From contig JAJHTX010000008.1 in NCBI GenBank assembly GCA_032164295.1, forward strand, positions 1 to 64,000: 64,000 bases of DNA, given 5' to 3'. Positions 10,609 to 22,300 of the stretch are shown here, in pieces. How positions within the stretch are numbered: position 1 is the first letter of the stretch; the number at the start of each line of letters is the position of its first letter. The stretch is from Inonotus obliquus. Lineage: Eukaryota; Basidiomycota; Agaricomycetes; Hymenochaetales; Hymenochaetaceae. A program made the position numbers and the translations under genes. The notes beneath the pieces are model-generated. The model made no database searches, was not told where the DNA came from, and saw nothing but the letters and a program-made list of their open reading frames with translations.

Positions 10609-12039
10609 TTAAACAGTCTGGATGTGGTCATGACAAAGTAAAACTTTATAAGGAACTGGTTCGCTAGTAGGAGGTTTGTGGAGAAGGTTCATACGAATGT
10701 TGATGACCTTCAAGATTGGCTCAAGTGCAACATGCTCTGTAACATGCATAGGTTTATTGGCTGCCAAAGCTGAATACAAAATACAGGTTTCCTCATCAAA
10801 TGGTCCATGATAATTGTATACCACAGTGCAGATTTGTTTGTACCAGTCAACTCAGTCAAGGTGTGCAGCTTCGCCACCCACTTCCCTTTGAATAGTCTCA
10901 AAGCTCGCGAGAAACTGTCTTAGAGGCACATTCGATAGGACATTGATAGCATGGGTGATATAGTAAATCTTGGCCTCGATTTCAGGCATGTCACCCTGTC
11001 ATTCCCTCTTCATCATCTTCACATTGAGTGCCTGAATACCCTGCTTTGAAGATAGAATCTTGGTCGGTATTCGGAATCTGTGCTTGGGAAGGAGGCTTAC
11101 TTCAGAGTCTGCAGAAATTGGTAGATCCTGTGACTGGATGTGGATGTTGCCATTTTGGCTTGCCATGAATGAGTTGTGGATCTTTACCCTAAGCACAATT
11201 AAATCTTCACAGAATCTGGCTGATGCAAGCACTCGTCCTTCTATTTCATGCTTGGTGGCTTCGTCTTTGGAGAGCACATTGTTTGATTCAATGTCTGCAA
11301 AAGTCTTCACCAAGTACTTCCATAGATAGACAGGTTTGACGAATCTGTTGGGTCCGATGAAGCTTTTGATCATCTTGAAGTGTTGTATCAACTTGTCTTG
11401 GCTTAAGCTGTCAAGGTTATGGAAGTTGTACTGGTAGATTGCATCGTATATGCATAAGAGCGCCTTGTCAAAGAGTGCACATACGGCTATCCTCCCCATG
11501 GAATTTTCATCCTAAAGAGAAGTAGTCAATAGCCGTTCCACTGAACTATGTGAAGCCTACCTGAAACAAGAGAGACTTGTTGATATTCCGTAGATTATTG
11601 TTGTGTGCAGCTACTCCTTTCCTGACATCTTTTGCCAGAACAAGAACAAGTTCTGCCATATGCACCATGGCCTTCACCACTTCTGTGGTGGATTTATCAT
11701 GACCCTCCTCAACTGGATACATCTCAACCATGTCACAAACAACATTGCGCACCCTGCACTTTGCTCTGGCAACAGTTTCACCTATAATAGATGATCAAAA
11801 AATGCACAAAGAGAGGCTATAGCATAACATACTATCTGTGGGCCATATTACACACTGCTTGCAGACGTATATTCTGCATCTGACGACTCTGTTGTCCTCC
11901 TTATCTATGGAGTGTGAGACATAGATGTTGTATGTAATAAAGAAGACTTCTTACCTGTAAGACCAAACCATGGACTGAAGTGTAGTTCGATATCGAGCCT
12001 CGCTATATCTTCTCCCAATACGTACTCTGCATCCGACAT
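10609..12039 (-). pseudogene. Unknown four-exon gene inside the inverted-repeat element
   Basis: Four exons join in one frame: 12039-11955, 11904-11833, 11781-11561 and 11511-10609, with three short GT-AG introns (GTAAGA, GTATGT and GTAGGC donors). The exons total 1281 nt, exactly 427 codons. The start used is MSDAEYVLGED; an in-frame ATG at 12132 is an alternative. The last exon has two in-frame TGA codons (10999-11001 and 10852-10854) but remains protein-like throughout, ending near 10609. No domain is recognised. A CRIYVCKQCVIW segment early on could be a metal knuckle, and the middle is helical-looking. Intron retention and codon phase show it was once a real gene. Two stops make it a probable pseudogene. 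It faces away from the HTH gene with about 180 bp between starts. Confidence 0.55.
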
Positions 12040-12216
12040 GACAGAATGGGTGAAGACAACAGAGAGGAAGTATGAGGTTTTGTGAAAATTTGCAGATAGA
12101 AGAATGGGGAAGGTCTGGTTCTCATGTGGCATCCATCATCTGGTTGACTCATGTGTGCATGGACCCGAAACCTTACCGCTCCATCTTACTCTCCCCCCCT
12201 CATTTCAAAAGACCTC

Positions 12217-12980
12217 ATGGTCAATCGCCATCAAAGGCTTTTGCCAGATCTCCAGGATGTTATTGTGTTCATGCGCAATAATACAGGAATGACTGTCAAG
12301 CACATCAGCTGCTCCACAGGCATTGTGCAGAGTACAATCTACCAGATTCTGCAAATCTGGCAGCAGACTGATAAATCCATGAGAGATAAGATGAGTGCAT
12401 ACTTGGTGTAACAAGGTTCTGTCGGGTACTTACGAGTCTTTAGGATCAGCTGAAACTCAAGAAGGAGCAATTGTTGCAAGAATCATGACAGGTCCCCAAG
12501 AGGAGATTGCGATCACAAGCCTCAGATTTGCTCAGGCCAGTACGTGCAATCGAAGAAATACTATTTCACATTAATCGCACTATCAACATCCTATTGAATG
12601 AATACGTCATCTATGCCCTTTTGGCGACACACAACAACTATGCACGTAAAATGGGAAACATAGAAGCTCACTTTCTCTCCCGCAAGAATTGGTATGACAT
12701 GGTGGATCATGCAGTTCAGTTGTATGACAGGCCAAACCAGGCAGGAATCCAAGAGCTCTTTGTGGCAATAGAGAATAGACAGATAGAATTGTCCAAACCC
12801 AAGGAGCACTCTAATAGTTTTCCAGTTCTGAAACATCTGGACCCCAACCTCCATCCCAAACATTTGATTGAATCCTCCACCACCGGTCCTCTTTCTTACA
12901 AACATGTGCTTTTAGTAAGGCCATCGGCCCAAAGCACCTGCCTGAAGCAGAAACACAGTGGTGATAGGGTAGGGACCTAG
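12217..12980 (+). pseudogene. Helix-turn-helix protein of the inverted-repeat element
   Basis: Exon 1 (12217-12405) encodes an HTH of the transposase or homeodomain-like type: helices around DLQDVIVFMRNN, then MTVKHISCSTGIVQSTIYQI with the IVQSTIYQIL recognition-helix look, then W. A 38-nt GT-AG intron (12406-12443) leads in frame to exon 2 (12444-12980). Together they give 242 codons. A TGA at 12486-12488 interrupts the frame. The C-terminal part is unrecognised; no DDE triad is visible. By position it may be the DNA-binding subunit of the element, divergent from the larger unknown gene. Confidence 0.5.
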
Positions 12981-13924
12981 ATCGACGAGGAGGCTGAAGA
13001 TCAGAGCACAGCTGGACCATCTTGTCCCATTTCGAAGGGTAAGTTGCCAAAGCAGCTCAAGAAGTGATTAGAATTGTGTTAGTTCTGTAACACAGGGTTT
13101 GGGATGAGACTAGTTTGTAGAAATCAATTCTGACATGCTGAAATGTGTGCTACTAGTGTGCCCCCCCATATGTGTCATCTGTATGTATTCCTGTTTGTTG
13201 TAGTTGCCTCTATGTACACGTATGCTGATGAACTGGTGTTATGAAAGTTTCTTTCTTTACTGAACTGGTGAGTATCTCAGCCTTGTACTTACACTCACAC
13301 CATGGCGGGTACGGAAATGGGCATTCCCTTCTGGTGCAGAGTATTGTTGGTAGCCTGCTCAGCTTCGTCCTTCCTCAGACTTGCTGCTTGACAAGCACAC
13401 CCGATAAGCCCTTGCTCTACTGGGTTTTGTCTCTTTCCTCCCACTGATCAATCACTAGAACCAAACACGCTTTCCAAAGCTCCTTATACTATATCACGAA
13501 GCCTGCTTGAGCTGCCTAAACCTCGCACAGGTGATGACTGGGATGATTTCGATTTATGTTTGTTAGGGATCTGTACCACATAATGCTACAGTTTTTGTAG
13601 CACCACATCTCATTAATTGAGCTTAGTTAGTACCTGTCTGAAATCCTATGCTATAACATCAGTTTAACAAAAAGAATCAGAATTTTTAGTCTCAAAATGT
13701 GTGAGATATGATAGATTGAAAGGATTGTGCTGAAATTTTGATTCAATTAGGAACGCCGATCGAAACTACCCCGGATGGGACCGGTTAATTTCGCTAGCCG
13801 GCTACGATCAGGATCGACAACGAGGAGCGGAGAACACGCGAATCTAATACAATCCGAAGCCGACGATCAAGAAGCATCGGCTAGCAACGCTAATCCCGAC
13901 GATCACACTAAACCTTTGCAAACG

Positions 13925-14551
13925 ATGCAGTAAGTACAGCAACCTCCAACGGCTTGCTATAAATGCAGAAGAGTGCGACAGATCATCGAAGACCTACACA
14001 AGATAATACTACGGGAGGCAACGGGCATGTTGACGTATCATGTGTCCAGCGAACGAGCAACAGCTTATCGAGAATACCACAATCCCCCAGAGGTCATTCG
14101 AAATCGCACGAGGTTAACAATAACAATGGATACGGCAATAGGCATGCAACCAAAGACGCACTGGACAATAGTAGGAATCCACGACATATTAGCACTCGAG
14201 TGCCCAAGCACATTCGTGGAGATCAGTGCAGACTATGTTACAAACCGCTGCTCACCGATAACAGCGGCATGGGTTGCAAACACACTCAGAGAACTATGGG
14301 CATACTGCAAAGCTATTCGACTACAAGGAAACCTATACCTAGGCTGGAGAATACCTTCAAACGATACTCGACGAAGTGTACGGCTACTCATCGCCATAGG
14401 CACCTACGTCAAACCACCTTGGTTTCCCCACGATGATATCCAATGTCGAATCACACTTGACGGCCCCGAACAAGAGTCCCGAGGCGACAAGCAAATCACA
14501 GCCTTCATAGTCCCAGATGCTATACAACGGAACCCCGACAGAATTCCTTAA
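13925..14551 (+). CDS. LTR-internal ORF, unknown protein
   Basis: An ATG at 13925 opens a 5-nt exon. A 39-nt GTAAGT...CAG intron (13930-13968) joins it to an open frame ending at 14551. The product is about 195 aa, beginning MQRVRQIIEDLHKII. It lies upstream of the LTR TATA box, in the position of U3. No domain is recognised. It shares an M-x-x-V-R-basic-hydrophobic opening and perhaps a central GI...AAW stretch with the ORF of the second LTR at 35100, which is a suggestion only. The intact frame contrasts with the broken genes around it. Confidence 0.5.
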
Positions 14552-14881
14552 ATGCACGAGCAACTGCGGACAAGCGAACTTTAACTACGGCGCAGCCATG
14601 CAAAACCAATGGCATATGAACACGCATTCAATGACTCACTCACTGACTCACTCTATGCACAGGGCACAGCACAAGGCCGACCCCGAGCATAGGTTTCAAT
14701 TCAGTTCAAGTCAAGATGAGTCAACGCCGAGTCATCGCCTTACACAGTGCGCAGTCGATGAGTCAATCCGCAGCAGAACAATAGGAAAACCAGACGAGGT
14801 TGGAAGCTAGAATAACGAATCAGATCGAGAGTAGGAACTACGGAGTGTAGGAAGTGGTCCGTCCACAACATGAGGAAAAGG

Positions 14882-14889
14882 TATAAATA
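14882..14889 (+). promoter_or_regulatory. TATA box of the solo LTR
   Basis: TATAAATA within the LTR, about 500 bp from its 3' end. It is placed as an LTR U3 promoter would be. Confidence 0.5.
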
Positions 14890-15686
14890 GTTGTAGACTT
14901 AGACCGTAGCTCCCCATCTTTCTTTCGATCCTTTTGTCCACCGAGTCCTCTTAGGCATCTAGCTTCTATCTGAAGACACCTAATCTGCTTAACCTCTCTT
15001 ACTCTACGGTGTGGAACGATTGATTAGTCGCCCACCAACTAGGGAAGCTTACAAACGGCAGTTGACACTGTCCTACTAGTCTGTCAACAAGGTTAAGGCT
15101 CGACTTGGTCAGCCAAAAGTGAGCGTCCGAGACAACACTTAGTACACTTGGGAATCTGCCCCATCGAGGCTCCGGAAACCCTTGGAATAGCACCGTCGAA
15201 CCCGTAACACTGGTTACCCACCTAGTGAACGTCTGAGGCGATGTCCAGTATACTTAGGAATCTGCCCTGCTTGTGAAAACCGAGTAGGCTCTGGAAACCT
15301 TTAGAAAAGCATCGCCGAACCCGTAACCAACCGGACCGTCCTATTGTGGTTACTGTATAGTCCCTTTAGGGCGAGCGTTTTCTAACATAGATGCAGTGCT
15401 ACAAGAGAGGACTCTATGTGTGAGCATACCAGAAGACTATCCTGCCCTATCCCGAATGGCTGATTCATATGCCACAATAAGCTGCATATGGGTCTAGACT
15501 ATTCAAGGATGAATTATAACATTTAAATCAGACCTTTATGTGCAGTATTTTGTGAGCTAAAATTTATGCATACCATAAAGTAGAGGGTGAGATATAGGTT
15601 CTGCAATGTTGTCTGGATTTTCCTGTCACATGCATACCATTTCTTGAACATTTTTACATAGATAGGGGCACATTTTTGAGAAGTTA

Positions 15687-16087
15687 CAGTGATTCCAGAA
15701 AACCTTGTCCGAGAGGTGCTTTTTTTCTTTTTTTTGTGTGTCTGACCAAAAAGGAAAATCTGTCCAAAAGTAGTAGCCCCTATCCCCGGATGGCATCCCC
15801 TCTCAGTCTCTCCCTCCCCTCCCTTCTCTTTCAGTTGTTCTGTGTGTTCTCAAATTCTACGATGAAAGAAAGTGATGCTGGAAGGGGCTCAGAGGGCTTA
15901 GGAGGGTCATTTGTGTTAGTGGGTAGTGGTACCTCCAGGCCCCCGAGCATGCACGGAGACACACACCGATCACACTTTACCATCCGGGGATAAGGGTAAC
16001 TACTTTCAGACGGATCTTCCTTTTTGGTCAGACACACAAAGAAAAAGAAAAAAAGCAGCCCTTGGACAAGGTTTTCCAGAATTACTG
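15687..16087. mobile_element. MITE, 401 bp, near-palindromic, TA target duplication
   Basis: TIRs of about 80 bp: CAGTGATTCCAGAAAACC on the left and CAGTAATTCTGGAAAACC inward from the right, continuing into T-rich and TGTGTGTCTGACC sequence on both sides. Flanked by TA (15685-15686 and 16088-16089). The empty TA site is intact in the left arm near 9454. It has a different internal sequence from the 8679 MITE but the same CAGT start and TA duplication. Confidence 0.85.
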
Positions 16088-16233
16088 TAATTTACATATC
16101 TGTATCATGATTTTACGTGCAGTATTGGCCAAGAAACTGGCCTTTTAGTGGAATTTCGATCTCAGAGAGCATAACGCGTGTCAAAAATCACGTGATTTAG
16201 CCTTTTCCGTATACTTTTGCAAAAGGCTGTAAG

Positions 16234-16883
16234 TGCTTCCTGGTTTTTGAGATTGGGCAGGCCTTAGTCTCATTATTGGATTGTCATCAAATCTGGTTGG
16301 GAATAGCTTGTGGGTGTGACTGTGATTACATGGATCGGGCTGGGGATGGATGATAGCTGTCGCGTTCATGAAAGTGTGGATGGCAAAGCCGACATTCAAT
16401 TCTGGTACTCATCTCCCAAATTTAATCACTTGTGGTGTACTAGGATTTACCGCAGCCTGCAATATGACCTTGATCATTCTATTCGTCGTGTAAGTTGTTG
16501 TGGCAAGATTTTTATCGACGGATCTCTAACGTAGCTCTCAGTTTTGTGAAGGAAGGCGGTTTGGAAACTTTGTTGACTGTTGTTCGGGTGGTCTTTGTCG
16601 GCGCGGTAATTACGAATCTCGTCTGCTATTCCTTATGTATGGCCGCAGACCGCATACTCGGGACTGCAGAAGAACATCACCCAAACATTGAACTCTTTTG
16701 CAACTCTCCTCAATCTTCTCACATCGACGTCCTTGATAGTGGACACGGAAACAACTAAACGGGCCATGGCGCAGAAGCGGCTCAAGCAAACGAGGATGCA
16801 GCATATGTTCGCATTCACAAGATGCGATACACTACAAACAGATACGAGAATCACCGCACTGTTAAGAGGACAGTAAAATACTC
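16234..16883. other. Spacer right of the inverted repeat, no confident gene
   Basis: Short frames occur, one with a hydrophobic stretch near 16575-16630, but no start, splice pattern or domain supports a gene. Confidence 0.4.
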
Positions 16884-18669
16884 TCAGGCAGCAGATGAGT
16901 TTATGTACATAATGACTGGACAGCAAAAGCAGAGCAGAGGTGAGGTTACGGAATGATGCATAACGTACACAAACCTCTCAGGATGGAGCCGGGACGTCCC
17001 TGAAAATGAAATTTAAGACTCGACCCGCACAGAAGCAGCAGTACATACAAGTTACCAGTCTGTTCCCAGTCCATTTCAGCAGTGCTCTCAGACGATGTAT
17101 GCAGTCCAAGGTGATCCCGTGGCACGAGCTTGTTAAAGAAATCTTCAGCTTTAGGCTTCATGGCGTCCAGGATTACTCTGTGAGATGCTGCCCGTGGCGG
17201 GACCCAGGGGTAGACCTTCTAATGCGAGCCACGAGTATAATAGTGATTGAGATTGAGATCATCTGCCACCTCGTTGTAGGCTTCGAAATAAAGCGAGCAA
17301 GCAACGCACGACAGACGCGAAACACCGATATAATGGTACGCGAGCAGAGATTGACTGGTGAAATGCGCCAGGACGGCGCTCTCTGCATGAACATTCTGAG
17401 GCCATGCAGTCTTGCAGGCCCTGTAGTTGTCGCTCGGAGAGAGGCGATTCAAGAACCCATCCGATTTGATCGACCGTTTCTTGTTTACCAAGTTCAAAAC
17501 CACGTTGTCGTTGGTGAAATCATAAGTCAGATAGCCGACTTCAGGAGGAGCATGACAAACGTCAAGTATGAGTCTGTCCAGCGCCTCGCCGAAAGACGCA
17601 GAGTGCGGGAGAATGAGAAATTGCCGGATACTAGCATCCACAACCAATAACTTTTCAGCAATTCTCTGAAAGCGGTCGGACGCACTTTGCCACACTAATG
17701 GAATGTATCAGCACGCGACGCACACCACATAATAACATACATAAAGCTCACACCGTTCGTCCAAAAACCCCGATTGATTGTTCAGCATCTCTACCAGTTC
17801 GTTCGCTCGAGCGCAGGCCATCATCCATGGTTTGGCTTTACCGCAATGATAAGCATAGTCCGTGTGCTTCTCGATAACATCTTTCAGCACCTCAACGAGC
17901 TGCCACTGAGCTTCTGAGAGAACAGCGGCTGGCCTGATCTTCAGCATTATGCATGGGTTCTTCCCAGAAGAAGGTAGCATGGGATTGGGTTCCGGTTCCT
18001 TGTCCTGTTCTTCCTGTGCTTTCTTGGCGGCCAGGGCACTAACCAGGCCATCCAACATTTGTGATCCATAGCCTTAGTGTAGTGTCTCTTGATTCGGTTT
18101 CTTGAGAATGTGTAGCAAATCTGGTAAAACGTGCTCATGGGGTCTGCAGATAAGTCGCTCTTTTCCAGCATCTTCTCGTGCTTTGTTCGGCCCGTAATTC
18201 CTCGAATCTCCTGCAGGATTCTCCACATGTCCCTCAGGTGGTTCTCGGTGGCAGCCAAGTGGTAGGGCGACCCGTTTTCACCAATACAAAGAACAATTCT
18301 ATCGTCTTCGGTAGGAACATAGCCGACAGCAACCACCTCTAACCTGTACTGAGACACAAGGAGGGAGGCCAAGGCGTCGAGTACATGGGTAAATCGGTGA
18401 TGACCTAGATCTGCAAAAGGAGAGGTAGAATGAGCAATTTGTTGTTGAACAGCAGCGCGGTTGTCGCTCTTGAGCTTCTCTTCAGCCGGAACAGTAAAAA
18501 CCTCATCATCAGCAGCCGCAAGTATGCGAAGCGCCTCAGCAGACAGTGCATTTCGGAAGCCAGCGTCAGGAGGCGGTAAAGATCCAAGGCCGTTCCAGCT
18601 TGTTGGACCATCGAAGCCGCCTCTGCCAAATGGCATAATGGTGGGATGCAAGTTGGGTGCATCGATCAT
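16884..18669 (-). pseudogene. OTT_1508-like deaminase family protein, interrupted
   Basis: Starts at ATG 18669 (MIDAPNLHPT). The N-terminal region is helical and continues through spliced exons. The diagnostic part is NVHAESAVLAHF (HAE, zinc ligand and proton shuttle) followed about 25 residues on by LSCVACSLYF (C-x-x-C ligands). This is the cytidine-deaminase-fold signature of the fungal OTT_1508-like family (Pfam PF14441), predicted to act on nucleic acids or nucleotides. One splice is clear: donor GTGAGC after DER, acceptor before WQSASDRF. A TAG at 17219-17221 then cuts the frame within RGSH-stop-KVYPWVPP, where the same frame goes on with plausible sequence, followed by a further intron and a stop near 16884. 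The zinc site lies upstream of the TAG, so a truncated product could keep the core. A copia element sits 176 bp upstream of the start. Confidence 0.65.
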
Positions 18670-18844
18670 AAAAATTTCCTATTTAGTATTTTGATAGGTG
18701 ATCATCCTCACGTGCCTCATTTGATGTTAAATTGAAATTGCAACTCTCGGCGCCGGTCCGGTCAAAGCCAAGATCAATCAGTCCAGTCCGATTTCCCTGC
18801 AATCTCCAACTCAAGAAACAACGTGAAGCGCGTGTGGGAGGATG

Positions 18845-19315
18845 TATTAAATCAAATGGCAAGTAAGACCAAGGAGGAGTAATCTCAACTCGACTTGGCT
18901 TGGGCAGCGGCAGCGTAAACGCAAGTGCACACAGTTGTGGGACGAGCTAGCAATCACAATGATTAACAGACACTTCAGACTCTCGTCCTGTTATATTTAA
19001 CATACCTAGCAATCACAATGATTACTAGGTTAAGTGTACAGATCAGTATATAAGTACAATAATAATGAAGAGGGATTGTACTCACACAGACACTTCAGAC
19101 TCTCGTCCTGAAGGTGTCAGTGTGGAAGGGAAGGTCTTATATAGATAGAAACACGTGGAGGCGTGAAAACAGGTGTCCACTATATCGCGAGAGAAAACGC
19201 AATTGTGACGAAATGAAATGTAATGAAACAATACAAACACAATGATAACGGAATCATGAGAAACAAGTCATGGGTTCAAAGGTAAAGCCTTTGCCTTTAT
19301 CGCGCCATTCTGACA
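18845..19315 (-). repeat. Copia 3' LTR
   Basis: Left copy of the 471-bp LTR, adjoining a purine-rich tract. It lies 176 bp upstream of the deaminase start and is transcribed in the same direction, so it could influence that gene. Confidence 0.93.
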
Positions 19316-19324
19316 CTCCCCCTC
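19316..19324 (-). other. Polypurine tract
   Basis: Reads GAGGGGGAG on the minus strand directly before the 3' LTR (TGTCAG), the expected plus-strand primer. It overlaps the gag-pol stop codon. Confidence 0.7.
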
Positions 19325-22300
19325 AAACATGCGACAGTCCAAATGAGGCTGCAAAGTGTTTGGCCTTTAATGATGGTAGCGCCTTCGTCATTGTATCTGC
19401 CAACATATCTTCAGTTGGGCAGTAAGAAAGTGTTATCCTTCCATCCTCTATCTCCTGACGTATGAAGTGGAAATCGATGTCGATGTGTTTGGTGCGCGCC
19501 TGAAACCTGTCATCTTTTGCCAATGCAATCGCTCCTTGATTATCCGACAAGAGAGGGAATGCGAATGAATTCCAGCCAAATACTTCCATCGCAAATGATC
19601 GCAACCATAAGGCTTCCTTTGTAGCATATGCTATTGCATAGTATTCGGCTTCGGTAGTTGATAGCGCAACACGAGTTTGACATTTCGACTTCCATGATAT
19701 TGCTGAACCGTTTAGGAAAAATGCGTAGCCGGATATAGCCCGGCGTCCTTCAGTACTCATCCCATCAGCATCTGAATACCCAACGAATGACTGCTCCGGT
19801 GATCGACCTAATACCAGTTTCCAGTCCACTGTTCCCTTCAAGTACTGGTAGATTTGTTTGACACCATTCCAATGTGCTCGACCTGGTACTTCTGAGAAAC
19901 GCGCAAGTTGATTTACAGCGTATTGAATGTCCGGTCGGGTATTAATAGCAGCATATTGGAGAGCTCCTAACGCCTGACGGTAAGGTATTCCTTCCATGTC
20001 TAACAACTCATCCATTGTACCCGCGCATTGGTCCGACGTATATTGTGTGTTTGGATCCATGGGCATCGCACGAGGTTTGACGTCCACAAAACCATAACGT
20101 TCGAGTATCTGCTGAATGTAGGCTTTTTGGGAGAGAGCGATAGTGTGATTTGACCGGTTTCGAGTGATTTCTATTCCCAGCAACCAGTTTATTGGTCCAG
20201 AATCAACAATTTCGAGTTTTTCAGCAATACGTTTCTTGGTTTCGACCATGTTCGATGGTTTTGATGCGACTATTTGAATGTCATCAACGTGAGCTGCAAG
20301 AATGGTTATTTCACCATTTGGATGATGTCGATAGAATACAGCATGGTTTTTCTCCGAACGAGTGAATCCAATCTCTTGAAGAGTAGTGCGTAGCACATTG
20401 TACCATCGACGTCCAGCTTGTTTGAGACCATAGAGTGCGACCTTCAGCTTGAGTACCTTATTATTGGTTACTCCATCAAGTTTGATTCCAGGTGGTGGTC
20501 GCATGTAGATTTGTTCGTCGTCACCTAGTTTTCCATACAGATATGCAGATTTGACGTCGAGTTGATGAACTTCCCAATCATATTGCGCAGCGATGGTCAG
20601 GATCATTCGCATGGCTGCTGGGTTGACCACTGACGCATAGGTGTCATCTGAGAAGTAATCGACTCCGTCTACTTGAGTAAATCCTTGTGCAACCAGTCTT
20701 GCTCTGTGACTAGTCGGATTTCCTTGCGCATCTCGTTTGGTTCTGTAAACCCACTTGCTTCCAACGACGTTTGTGTTATTGGGATAGTCGACGATTGACC
20801 AGGAGTCTCTAGCTTGAAGACGAGCAATTTCTTCCTTCATTGCTGCATACCAGTCCAACCAGTTTCCACTCTTCTGAGCTTCTGGTAACGTTACAGGATC
20901 CTTTGACTCGAACTGAGCTGTCATTGCTGCTTCATGATCATTTATTTCGCTCATGGCTCGAACAATGGGTACACCTGGATAAGCATTGTTTGCTTCATGA
21001 ATCTTCCATGTGGGTGTTCGCTTGCGCTTTCCAGTGACTATGTTTGGATCAACAGGTTCGTAGACTTCCTCACGTATTTCTCCTTCTTCTAAGGATGGGG
21101 AACGAGTGCGCTGGCGCTTGGCATGATGTTCACTTTGGGTAGGTGATAATGGTCGTTTGGATGTAATGAGTTCGGGTTCGTCGAAAATTGGTCCAATGTC
21201 TATATCTTCATACTCCCCCTCGACAAGCCCGAGCTCTGTCTTAGAGAAGTTGATGTTCCTTTCGACAGTGATCTTCTTTTCACTTGACCAGTATACCCGA
21301 TGACCATTAGATGTTGGATCGAATCCAAGCCAGCGTCCTTCAACTGCGCGCGGTTCGAGTTTTGAATTTGCCGTAGTCATAATGTAAACTCGATGGCCCC
21401 ACTCATACATGTTTGAAAGGTTTGGAACGTGACCGAATCTCTTCTCAAATGGTGAGAGCATTCCTATCGCTTGTCTGGGGGTGCGATTGTAGACGTAGAC
21501 AATGTAGTCCAGTGCATAACCCCATAACCATTTGGGCAGTCCAGATGCAAGTAGAATTGTTCGAACGCCATTGAATATCGTGAGGTGAACTCGCTCTGCC
21601 ACACCATTATGTTCAGGTGTATCATGAACAGTGAGCCATTGTAGAGTTCCTTGACGCTCGAGGTGGGTTTTGAAATCGTCCGACAAAAATTCTCCTCCTC
21701 GATCAGAGTGTATGATCTTGATCTTGACTCCATGCTGCAACTGTTGGCGTGCTTCAAAGGCAACGTACTTTGCAAATGATTCTCCTTTTGTAACCATGAG
21801 TGGCATTTCAAGCCATCGAGTAGCGTCGTCGATTATTGTAAGCACGTATTTTGCATTTCCAATAGTGCGCACAGATGCAGGTCCCCAAACGTCTAGGTGA
21901 ATCTTTCCTCCGAAGTCATGTACGGGCTCATCCTGAAGCCTGACCTTTGAGATAGGAGCACGTCTGGCTTTGGCGCGCATGCATGTTGGACATTCGAAGT
22001 CATCGTTTGGATCCTCAACCATGAGTCCTGGCAATTTTTCATCTCGAATCATCTTCTTCAGATATCCGACGTTGACATGTCCTAACAGTTTGTGTAGGGA
22101 GAACAGGGAGATTTTTCGACCAGCAATGCCTGCAGCACATGCACTGACTTCCTTGAACACTCGATAGAGTCCATCGTCTAAGGGAATGGTCCCAATAACA
22201 TCATTCAAACGATTGAAGATGTGGAGCGCGTCCTTCTTGAACAGGCATTCATAACCTGCCTCGCATAGTTTAGGGATCGAAATCAACGTCGCATGCATGT

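Larger units (their letters stand above)
13717..15387 (+). mobile_element. Solo LTR-like element, 1671 bp, with an ORF
   Basis: Starts TGAAAGG and ends CTAACA, flanked by the 5-bp duplication TAGAT (13712-13716 and 15388-15392). The left arm shows the uninterrupted target. TG...CA ends and a 5-bp duplication fit an LTR. It has a TATA box (TATAAATA, 14882-14889) followed by about 500 bp with an internal imperfect repeat around AGGAATCTGCCC/GAACCCGTAAC. No gag-pol is present, so it is a solo LTR or a non-autonomous element. It is unusually long and encodes a spliced protein. Confidence 0.75.
8655..16233. mobile_element. Large inverted-repeat element with two internal genes
   Basis: Two arms of about 1.2 kb (after removing later insertions) are inverted copies: 8655-10516 and 12950-16233. 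Both outer ends read CTTACAGCCTTTTGCAAAAG inward, and both inner ends stop at GTGTTTC/GAAACAC. The 2.43-kb core (10517-12949) carries a divergent pair of spliced, now broken genes, one with a helix-turn-helix. The arms differ by scattered substitutions and by three nested insertions. No target-site duplication was found outside the arms. The structure fits an old DNA transposon with very long terminal inverted repeats, or an inverted segmental duplication. No known superfamily was recognised. Confidence 0.6.
12950..16233. repeat. Right arm of long inverted repeat
   Basis: Inverted copy of the left arm, split by the solo LTR at 13717-15387 and the MITE at 15687-16087. Outer end 16233, inner end 12950. 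Removing the two insertions leaves the sequence collinear with the left arm. Confidence 0.85.

Noticed and set aside
15676..16037. Two opposite open frames of 105 and 68 codons
   Set aside because: They fall inside the near-palindromic MITE and mirror each other; they are by-products of the inverted repeat.
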